Positions 7,914-14,531 of a stretch of 14,744 nucleotides of DNA are shown here, piece by piece. The notes under the pieces were generated by a model that was not told where the DNA came from, made no database searches, and worked only from the letters and a program-made list of their open reading frames with translations. The DNA lies in assembly GCA_023398105.1 (NCBI GenBank), contig JAEWST010000186.1, positions 1 to 14,744 on the forward strand, given 5' to 3'. This stretch comes from Bacillota bacterium (GTDB taxonomy: Bacteria; Bacillota; Clostridia; Acetivibrionales; DSM-1351). Both the position numbers and the translations under genes were made by a program. Each line of letters begins with the position of its first letter. The stretch's first letter is position 1.

Positions 7914-8783
7914 TTACATTCCTCTTTTTTTAAACAAAAATAAAGACATGGTTGAATTACCCTTAGTATCATCTTTTCTATCTTGAACTTCAAAACCATT
8001 CATAGAAAACATATCAATGATTTCTTGTGCCGTGAAGTCATTACACATGCTTGATTGGCGACGTATATTAATATCCGAAAATCCTTCTAATATAATATAT
8101 GAAAAAATAATTGTATGTAAAGTTTGTCTGCATAAATGAGAAATCAACTCTTTTGCGGGTTTAACATACATCAATGTGCCAGTACAAACAGAAAGTTCTG
8201 TAACAATATTTGGAAAGCACCCTTCATTAAAATCACAAAGAATTGTATTGTCTCCCCTATCTATATAATCAATTGGGTGATATTCTGTAAATAATGAAAG
8301 GTATTTTTTTATAAACATATGACCTGCACCATAATCAGCCACTGTTTTTACATCGTTTGGAATCCAATTCCATTCTGAAATCATTTCATATCTCTTGCTC
8401 ATTAATTCCCAATCCGCAAGCTTATTATCTTCCAACTCTGCCCACATAACTTCATCCGGCATGAACAAGGAGTACGGAAATATTCGTTTTTTTTCTATCC
8501 CTCTTTGCAGCAACTCTTCAGTGATTTCTTTGTTATATACAATTGATGAGACAACAATATTTGCATCTTTGTGTGTATAAAAAATACTTTCTGGTGGTAT
8601 GACTTTCTTTTCACTAGTTGTTTGTAATGTAAGCGCATTTTTGTCTGAAAATATATAGTCTATGCCATGTTCATCACACCATTTTGATATACTAAGTCCT
8701 GTACCTCCCATTCCGTACAATATAAGAGGCTTAGTTTTTAAAAAACAGATAAGTCCTTCAGGGTTATTTGGCTTAATAATCAT
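7914..8783 (-). CDS. P3: Rossmann / methyltransferase-like two-domain paralog
   Basis: A 289-aa copy beginning MIIKPNNPEG. The frame is open to 8798, but GAGGAG (8791-8796) lies seven bases before ATG 8783 and would be part of the coding sequence if the longer frame were used; 8783 is chosen. Features: GMGGTG nucleotide turn, SDKN acidic end of strand two, intact methyltransferase motif I (ADYGAG), PIDY, CDFN, and a variant tail signature (IRRQSS..NDFT). It follows the DltD-like gene by 27 bases, so it is the first paralog after the Dlt-like cassette. SAM binding is plausible from motif I; substrate unknown. Confidence 0.8.
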   Translation of the reverse strand: MIIKPNNPEGLICFLKTKPLILYGMGGTGLSISKWCDEHGIDYIFSDKNALTLQTTSEKKVIPPESIFYTHKDANIVVSSIVYNKEITEELLQRGIEKKRIFPYSLFMPDEVMWAELEDNKLADWELMSKRYEMISEWNWIPNDVKTVADYGAGHMFIKKYLSLFTEYHPIDYIDRGDNTILCDFNEGCFPNIVTELSVCTGTLMYVKPAKELISHLCRQTLHTIIFSYIILEGFSDINIRRQSSMCNDFTAQEIIDMFSMNGFEVQDRKDDTKGNSTMSLFLFKKRGM

Positions 8784-8810
8784 TTTGAATCTCCTCATAA
8801 TAAAAAAATT

Positions 8811-10001
8811 TTACAATTTCTCTTGCTCCTTAAAAAAGCTTAATAACAAATTTTGTCCTTTTTCATTCAAAAACGGACTTATGTCAGGAGAATTCATTTG
8901 TTGTACAAAATTATCTGACCTTGCAATAAAACTTGCATCAATGCAACGGTATGAAAAGTTGGCGATAAATGATTGTATACTCTTAATTATTAATTTGTAT
9001 TTAGTGGTAAATTCTACACCACAAACTGTTTCTGCACATTTATAATCAATGGGTGGAAAAAATAAAATAACAGGAATATTATTTCTATTAGCTAACTCTA
9101 GTATTTTTTTTGTGTATATAACACTTTCATCATCTTCACGAATGTTGTAATTGTATTTCAATTTATATACTCGTCTACGAATATCTTCGAAATCATCTGA
9201 GTGCATCAAACTATTTCCTGTTATATAACGTTTAAATCTTTCTTGTATCAATTGTAAATAGTCAGAAAGTTCATTGTCATAAGGTTCTAATTTTATTAAC
9301 TCTTTAACAAACAATTGGTGTTGTATATAATTCTGCTTTCCTAGCATCAAAGGTTCATAAGGCGAACATGATGATATTTCCATTGTCAAAAACAGTAAGC
9401 CAGGTTGGGATATATTTACCTCAATTGCCTTTTTAATTATATAGTAATTCATTGCAGGTGAAAATCCTGGCAAAGTACAGAGTTTGCAATTCATAGGTAG
9501 TATTTCCTTCTTTAATCTTTCACCTAGTGAAACAGTAAATTTGTTTCCCAAAATGTTAGAAGAAAGTTCACAACTACCGAAAGCAAGAGAATAATCTGGC
9601 ACAGGGTATTTGATATCTTCAATAATATCTAAGTAGTCAGTAAATTGAAAATCAAGGTTAAAATAATCAACGTTTTCACTTCGTCCTGTTAAGGCTAATT
9701 GTCTCAAAATTTCTTTGCCATTTTCGATGGGACATAGAAATATATGTTTTTCCATATAACTGTTTGCTTCAGAAAAACTTAATACATGACACCCATCTAT
9801 TTCTGTTCCCTGCTTTTGTGGATTATTATCAACAAAAAAAATATCCTGAACATCATACAGTTTAAGGATGCACAGTAGATTAGTTCCCCGTATTCCAGCT
9901 CCGAAAATAAATACTCTTGTGTGTAATAACATATTCAAATGTTCTTTAATAAAGCTATCAAGAAAACTATAATATGATTTTTGTATGGTTGTATCCATCA
10001 T
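8811..10001 (-). CDS. DltD/SGNH-like protein with N-terminal Rossmann domain
   Basis: A 396-aa protein. Residues 28-115 form a nucleotide-binding-type domain (FIFGAGIRGT, then FVDNNPQKQG, typical of the small modules fused to glycan enzymes). From about residue 138 it resembles SGNH hydrolases of the DltD type: AFGSCELS (141-147) sits where DltD has GSSEL, and IPVILFFPPI is the usual late core strand. The nucleophile position is therefore Cys (144), not Ser, and the C-terminal block that normally reads DxxHLxxxG reads DISPFLNEKG, with Phe for His. No signal peptide or membrane helix is evident, whereas DltD is membrane-anchored. The start at ATG 10001 shares its A with the carrier protein stop (TAATG) and has GGAG ten bases upstream; ATG 10007 is also possible. 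By context it may move an acyl or aminoacyl group from the carrier protein to a glycan, but the altered triad leaves the chemistry open. Confidence 0.72.
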   Translation of the reverse strand: MMDTTIQKSYYSFLDSFIKEHLNMLLHTRVFIFGAGIRGTNLLCILKLYDVQDIFFVDNNPQKQGTEIDGCHVLSFSEANSYMEKHIFLCPIENGKEILRQLALTGRSENVDYFNLDFQFTDYLDIIEDIKYPVPDYSLAFGSCELSSNILGNKFTVSLGERLKKEILPMNCKLCTLPGFSPAMNYYIIKKAIEVNISQPGLLFLTMEISSCSPYEPLMLGKQNYIQHQLFVKELIKLEPYDNELSDYLQLIQERFKRYITGNSLMHSDDFEDIRRRVYKLKYNYNIREDDESVIYTKKILELANRNNIPVILFFPPIDYKCAETVCGVEFTTKYKLIIKSIQSFIANFSYRCIDASFIARSDNFVQQMNSPDISPFLNEKGQNLLLSFFKEQEKL

Positions 10002-10234
10002 TAACATGTCTCTCCAAATACTGTAAGTTGAATTTTTTCAGGTGTGACAAAATTTTCCCAGGCAATTAATTCTTCGTCTATGCGTATGTTAAATTCCACT
10101 TCTAACTCAAGTATTAACTCAAACAAAGTAAGAGATGTAATAATTTTGCTATCGATAAGCTCTGTAGATGATTTAACATCTGCAAACGGGCATATTTTAT
10201 TTATAATTGCCACTATAGTATCAATTCTATTCAT
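10001..10234 (-). CDS. Stand-alone acyl/peptidyl carrier protein (DltC-like)
   Basis: A 77-aa acidic protein with the length and four-helix pattern of carrier proteins. The expected attachment serine for 4'-phosphopantetheine is Ser34 in KIITSLTLFELI, followed by a helix-II/III pattern (LELEVEFNIRIDEEL) that matches known carriers. The residue before the serine is Thr, where most carriers have Asp. Its start shares one base with the stop of the adenylation gene (TAATG at 10236-10232), and its stop overlaps the next start in the same way, so the three products are likely made in matched amounts. It is the most obvious partner of the adenylation enzyme. No phosphopantetheinyl transferase is in the window. 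Confidence 0.85.
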   Translation of the reverse strand: MNRIDTIVAIINKICPFADVKSSTELIDSKIITSLTLFELILELEVEFNIRIDEELIAWENFVTPEKIQLTVFGETC

Positions 10235-11754
10235 TATAGAGACCCTTTCATTAGTTTTTTCCGGTCTATTTTCCCATTTGCGTTAATAGGGAAATCTGAC
10301 ATAGTTTTAATAACACTTGGTAACATATATTGAGGTAGTGACATTTTAAGATATTCAAATAATTCCTTTGTTTCTACGAATTCAGGTGTAACAGCAAGAC
10401 AAATTTTACCTTGTGACTCATCGTATAAAGCCACACAAGATGAAACCGTTTGAAAAGCAGATGCTATAGTTTCAATTTCACCAAGCTCTATACGATAACC
10501 TTTGTGCTTAATCTGATAATTTTTTCGTCCTGCCCAACAAAGCTCATTATTTCGATAAAACCCTAAATCTCCTGTTCGGTAAACAATATCACGGTAATCA
10601 TTGTGTGTGGGATTTTGAATAAATACTTTATCAGTAAGTCCCGAATCACCATAATAACCGAGTGATAAGCAAGTTCCACGTACGCAAATCTCCCCTATCT
10701 CATTTTCCTTCACAGGTTTATTTTCATCGTTAAGAACCAAGATACCAACATTCCTACAAGGAATCCCAATTGGCAATGGCTCATTATCCGCAAAGTCACG
10801 GTCTACAATATAATACGCAAATATATTCGCTATTTCCGTAGGCCCAAAACAATTTGCATAAAAAATATTCGGTAAGGATTTTCTCCAAATATTAAGTTGT
10901 TTATTTGGCATAGCTTCACCAGCAAATAGAACTTTTTCCAAGTATTTTGGAGGTTTTTTAGTTAGCAACCCTAAATTTGCAATTATACAAAGAGGAGATG
11001 GAACCCAAAATATGGTGTTGATTTTACTTTCATTTAAAAAGTCAACTAATCTAGACGGAGACATGAACAATTTTTTATTAATATAGATTGTTTTGCATCC
11101 ATGCTTTAGCGTTGAATAAAGCTCTGATATTGACATGTCGAAGAAAAGCGGTGTTTGTGCACCGTATATTGTACTACTATCAATGCTAAATGTAGTCGTA
11201 TACCACTCCGTATAATCAATAACCGCACGATGGGTAATACTAACGCCTTTGGGTTCTCCCGTAGAGCCACTTGTAAATAGAACGTATAAAAGGTCGGTAT
11301 CTATCTGATTGGTTTCTACTTCGCTAATTAAATCCCTTTCAATATTGGTATTAGTTAATTCGTTAAATGAATAAATACTTTTTTCAGTTACTCCTGCAAA
11401 CAGCAAAGAATTATAAAACTCACTTTCAGCTTGATCGTCTGTTATAATCATAGATGAACGTAGAGTTAAAAATATTTTATTCAAGCGATTAGAGGGCATC
11501 TCTCGATCTATTGGAATATAAAAATTACCGGAATACGCTACTGCCATAAAAGATACAATGGACGCCAATTTATTATTAGTTGCAATAACAATAGGTTTTC
11601 TGAATAACTTTTTATGAATGATAGCAGTAGCAACTTTTTGGGCTTTTTGTTGTAGTTCTTGAAAGGTTAGGTTTTGACCTTCACTACAAAAAGCCGTTTT
11701 GTTTGGATATAATTTCACTATATTATCAAGATATTCTGTTACGCATTTAATCAT
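10234..11754 (-). CDS. Stand-alone amino-acid adenylation enzyme (DltA/NRPS A-domain type)
   Basis: A 506-aa single-domain member of the AMP-forming adenylate family, which activates an acid with ATP and loads it as a thioester on a carrier protein. Core motifs are all present: LFTSGSTGEPKG (159-170, phosphate loop), GPTE (304-307), YRTGD (392-396), KGYRIELGEIE (418-428) and the catalytic lysine in NGKIDRKKL (Lys495). Asp206 (FFDMSIS) sits at the position that holds the alpha-amino group in amino-acid-activating domains, so an amino acid substrate is likely. By alignment in the head to GrsA the remaining pocket reads roughly D-M-S-F-L-A-C-N-I-K, which I do not recognise. The frame is open to 11793 inside the previous gene, but AGGAGG seven bases before ATG 11754 fixes the start. 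Length and GEAMP resemble DltA (D-alanine ligase), but D-alanine specificity is not shown. Confidence 0.9.
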   Translation of the reverse strand: MIKCVTEYLDNIVKLYPNKTAFCSEGQNLTFQELQQKAQKVATAIIHKKLFRKPIVIATNNKLASIVSFMAVAYSGNFYIPIDREMPSNRLNKIFLTLRSSMIITDDQAESEFYNSLLFAGVTEKSIYSFNELTNTNIERDLISEVETNQIDTDLLYVLFTSGSTGEPKGVSITHRAVIDYTEWYTTTFSIDSSTIYGAQTPLFFDMSISELYSTLKHGCKTIYINKKLFMSPSRLVDFLNESKINTIFWVPSPLCIIANLGLLTKKPPKYLEKVLFAGEAMPNKQLNIWRKSLPNIFYANCFGPTEIANIFAYYIVDRDFADNEPLPIGIPCRNVGILVLNDENKPVKENEIGEICVRGTCLSLGYYGDSGLTDKVFIQNPTHNDYRDIVYRTGDLGFYRNNELCWAGRKNYQIKHKGYRIELGEIETIASAFQTVSSCVALYDESQGKICLAVTPEFVETKELFEYLKMSLPQYMLPSVIKTMSDFPINANGKIDRKKLMKGSL

Positions 11755-11758
11755 ATCC

Positions 11759-12607
11759 CTACCTCCTTTTAAACAGATAAACAGTACATGCAATGTTTAT
11801 CGGATCAGGAAGCTCTTTTTCTAAGTAGAAATTATTTATTTCCATTAAATCTACAATTTGTTTATCGGTTAAATCGCTAACGTATGCAGAAGCTCTTCTC
11901 CCTTCGATATTTGGAAATTGATCTGCTGTAAGGTATGAAAGAATAACCATTTTATTTGTGTTCCTGCATACATGTTCTAATAATTCCTCAGCAGTATGGA
12001 TAAATTCAAGAACACCAGAGCAAATTGTAGCATCCGTTTGAATTTCTGGAAACTCTCCTAAATTTAAGTCACATAAAATTGTCTGTTCATTGCGTCTTAT
12101 ATAATCTATAGGAAAATATTTAACATCTGAATTCAAGTATTCTTGTAAAAACATTTTGCCAGCACCATAGTCACTAACAGACCGTATATCTGATGTAATC
12201 CATTCCGAAAACATTTCAACACGAAAACGCATTAAATCCCAATCAATATTTTCATCTAAGTCTGACCAAACAATATCTTGAGGCATAAACAAATTATATG
12301 ACACAATACGTTTTTCATTAACCCCAAGTTTTAATAGTTCTTTTTTAATTTCATCAAAATAGATGATAGAGGAGATAACAATATTGGCATTTTTGTATTC
12401 TATCTCTAGTACTTGCGGGGACACAACTACATTATTTACCAATTGTTGTTTTTTTTCAGCATCACGGTCTGCAAAAATATAATCTATTTTATTTTCATCA
12501 CACCATTTTGCAATACGCATTCCGGCACCACCCATTCCATATAAGACAAGTGGGGCTGCTTTAAGGAAGTTAATAAGGTGTTGGGGATTTTCAGGTTTGA
12601 TTATCAT
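11759..12607 (-). CDS. P2: Rossmann / methyltransferase-like two-domain paralog
   Basis: A 282-aa copy starting MIIKPENPQH, immediately after the stop of P1 (TAAATG) with AGGAG eight bases upstream. It is the best-preserved member for describing the family: GMGGAG (24-29) and ADRD (46-49) in the N-terminal nucleotide-binding domain, NANIVISS ending a core strand (73-80), then a methyltransferase-like domain with SDYGAG (145-150), PIDY (166-169), CDLN (179-182), and CSGVLEF (196-202). The tail GRRASAY..DLT is shared by the family. The first half resembles the nucleotide-binding modules often fused to glycan methyltransferases and transferases in capsule loci. SAM-dependent methylation of a glycan or carrier-bound acid is the simplest guess. 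It directly precedes the adenylation gene (4-base gap). Confidence 0.82.
   Translation of the reverse strand: MIIKPENPQHLINFLKAAPLVLYGMGGAGMRIAKWCDENKIDYIFADRDAEKKQQLVNNVVVSPQVLEIEYKNANIVISSIIYFDEIKKELLKLGVNEKRIVSYNLFMPQDIVWSDLDENIDWDLMRFRVEMFSEWITSDIRSVSDYGAGKMFLQEYLNSDVKYFPIDYIRRNEQTILCDLNLGEFPEIQTDATICSGVLEFIHTAEELLEHVCRNTNKMVILSYLTADQFPNIEGRRASAYVSDLTDKQIVDLMEINNFYLEKELPDPINIACTVYLFKRR
11762..11767 (-). promoter_or_regulatory. Ribosome binding site AGGAGG deciding the adenylation gene start
   Basis: A perfect AGGAGG lies seven bases upstream of ATG 11754 and overlaps the last codons of paralog P2. It shows that the 13-residue longer frame (to 11793) is not the start. It is the strongest ribosome site in the window, which suggests high production of the adenylation enzyme and its coupled partners. 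Confidence 0.8.
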
Positions 12608-13471
12608 TTAAATTTCTCCTACTTTAGTTTTTTCAAATAAAAATAAAGTGTCAATTTTGTTTGCGGGGTCTGAGCGTTTCTCTTTTAAAATAAATCCGTG
12701 TGTTAAACAGATATTTACAATGTCTTCTTGTGTAAAATCATTAACATACCCTGAGGCACGTCTGCCTCTTATATTAGGAAAAATATCAATTGTAACATAT
12801 GAAAGTATGATGATTCGCGATGTATTTTTACATACATAATTTAGCAAGGAGTCCGCTTTGGTAATAAAAATTAATGTTGCAGTACAAACAGAAATATCTG
12901 TTTGTAGTTTTGGGAATTTATCATTATTAAAGTCACAAAGAATCGTTTCATTTGATCGCCTAATATAATCAATAGGATAATATTTTATACCTGAGTTTAT
13001 AAAATTCTTTAAACTTAGTTTTCCTTCTCCGTAATCTGCAACAGATTGTGCATCATTGGGAACCCACTCAGAAATCATTTTTATCCGACCAGTATGCTCT
13101 CCCCATGAAATCTTATACTCCAAATCTTCCCATGTAACGTTTTCTTTCATAAATAAACTATAAGATAATATATGTTTTTGATCTATTCCTAATCTTAATA
13201 GCTTTTTCTCAATTTCATCGTAATAAACTATAGAAGATATCACAATATTTGCATTAGGATAATCTTTTTTTAATTCTTCAGGTGAAATAACAATTTTATC
13301 TACTCTCGTTTGTCTTTTGCAAATATCCTGATCGGCAAAAACATAATCTACTTCATTCTCGTCACACCACTTTGCAATGTGAACACTCGCACCACCCATT
13401 CCATATAAAACAAGGGAACCAGCTTTCAACGCAGACGCTAGATGGACTGAATCTTTAGGCTCAATTATCAT
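12608..13471 (-). CDS. P1: Rossmann / methyltransferase-like two-domain paralog
   Basis: A 287-aa copy (start MIIEPKDSVH). The nucleotide turn is GMGGAS, losing the third glycine that the other five copies keep, and motif I is ADYGEG with Glu in place of Ala. PIDYIRR, CDFN and GRRASGY..DFT are retained, and it is closest to P2 in sequence. ATG 13471 is chosen because all copies begin at this residue; it overlaps the 3' end of the radical SAM-ACP gene by 11 bases. Its ribosome site (GGAG at 13475-13478) is unusually close, and GTG 13480 is an alternative start adding three residues. The overlap suggests translational coupling to the radical SAM-ACP enzyme. Confidence 0.78.
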   Translation of the reverse strand: MIIEPKDSVHLASALKAGSLVLYGMGGASVHIAKWCDENEVDYVFADQDICKRQTRVDKIVISPEELKKDYPNANIVISSIVYYDEIEKKLLRLGIDQKHILSYSLFMKENVTWEDLEYKISWGEHTGRIKMISEWVPNDAQSVADYGEGKLSLKNFINSGIKYYPIDYIRRSNETILCDFNNDKFPKLQTDISVCTATLIFITKADSLLNYVCKNTSRIIILSYVTIDIFPNIRGRRASGYVNDFTQEDIVNICLTHGFILKEKRSDPANKIDTLFLFEKTKVGEI

Positions 13472-14531
13472 TTTCTCCACTGTCTCTTTTCAAATTACGA
13501 ATTAAAGTACTTATGTTCTTAATAGATGCAAAATTTTCACGTTTTATTTCATCATCTGGAATTTCAATTTCAAACTCGTCTTCCAACAGTGTAATAAACC
13601 CCAAGATTGCCATAGAATCTAAAATACCCTCATCTAACAATTGTGTTTGTTTATTTATTTCAACATATGGACTAATTTGATTTATTAATTTTACTATTTT
13701 CTCGTAATGATTGTTTTCTATTTGCTTTCCCGCCTGAAAGCGTTCTGCATTTGGATCAACACCTAATCCATAACAATATTGACAACCTGGGTTGAATTCT
13801 GTATTATGCATTTCTAGCAAGCGGGTTTCTTTCTCTTTTAATGACAATTGTTGGTCTGCTAAATCCAGCATTAATATGTCTTCTAACGGCTGCCAGCCCA
13901 CACGGTACCTGCAAAATGGCATAGCACATAATGTTAGTTTAGTGCCATATAAAACAAATGGACGCTTTGTTGGATGTCCATTCGCACACTTTTGGAACTG
14001 TTTTTTTGCTGTTTCCACATCAATCTTTTCTTTTCTAGGAGACCAATCAATCCAACCGTTCATGTGGGCATCTTCTCCATAGTACTTACGTACTTGATAT
14101 TTCACTCCAAATTTTGAACAAAGCGATGTATTTTGATCAACATTTTTGGAAATGTCTGGACCGTAATGATCAATAAAAAATTGGAACTTACTTGACTTAG
14201 ACATTGCCTTCAAAAGCTTTTCGGAGAAAAGTATAGTACCATTTGTCTGAAAATCCAAACGATTAAACTTATTTTCGTTTTCAAGTAAAAACTCACAAAG
14301 TTCAACAATATTTTTATGTAGAATTGCCTCTCCACCTGTAAGTGTAATAACATTTATTGTATCGGTTATTGCAAATATGGTAGTTAAACTTTGTATAATT
14401 TCATCATAATCATAATCATGCTCAAGTTTTTTTTCATATGACTCTGGAATAAATGCACCGCATTTTTCACATCTCAATGTACATTTCCACGTAAGATGAA
14501 TCGCTAAACGATTAAGAATTCTATCACTCAT
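13461..14531 (-). CDS. Radical SAM enzyme fused to a C-terminal acyl carrier protein domain
   Basis: A 356-aa protein with two parts. Residues 1-270 are a radical SAM enzyme: the [4Fe-4S] site CTLRCEKC (Cys17, 21, 24; CX3CX2C), the SAM-contacting TGGEA (65-69), and DFQTNGT (93-99). Further cysteines at 182, 202, 207, 250 and 253 (NPGCQYC) suggest an auxiliary cluster of the SPASM/twitch type. Residues 275-347 are a carrier protein: LLDEGILDSMAIL, with Ser306 as the expected phosphopantetheine site in a canonical DSM, then LEDEFEIEIPDDEI. The enzyme may act on an acid tethered to its own carrier arm, or the carrier may dock partner enzymes. The start ATG 14531 has AGGTGA six bases upstream and overlaps the preceding gene by 8 bases. 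Reaction and substrate are not known; the fusion is clear from the sequence. Confidence 0.87.
   Translation of the reverse strand: MSDRILNRLAIHLTWKCTLRCEKCGAFIPESYEKKLEHDYDYDEIIQSLTTIFAITDTINVITLTGGEAILHKNIVELCEFLLENENKFNRLDFQTNGTILFSEKLLKAMSKSSKFQFFIDHYGPDISKNVDQNTSLCSKFGVKYQVRKYYGEDAHMNGWIDWSPRKEKIDVETAKKQFQKCANGHPTKRPFVLYGTKLTLCAMPFCRYRVGWQPLEDILMLDLADQQLSLKEKETRLLEMHNTEFNPGCQYCYGLGVDPNAERFQAGKQIENNHYEKIVKLINQISPYVEINKQTQLLDEGILDSMAILGFITLLEDEFEIEIPDDEIKRENFASIKNISTLIRNLKRDSGENDN

Noticed and set aside
7898..7999. 34-residue N-terminal extension of P4
   Set aside because: It would overlap P3, has no counterpart in the other paralogs, and a good AGGAG site precedes the inner ATG at 7897.
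10234..11754. Naming the trio dltA/dltC/dltD
   Set aside because: Family resemblance is clear, but DltB is missing, the substrate pocket is not recognisable as D-alanine-specific, and the DltD-like protein has altered catalytic residues and no membrane anchor.
1682..14082. Plus-strand open frames of 60-127 codons (for example 3555-3893, 8662-9045, 13792-14082)
   Set aside because: All lie antisense inside well-supported minus-strand genes, show no recognisable domain and lack convincing ribosome sites; they are shadows of the real genes.
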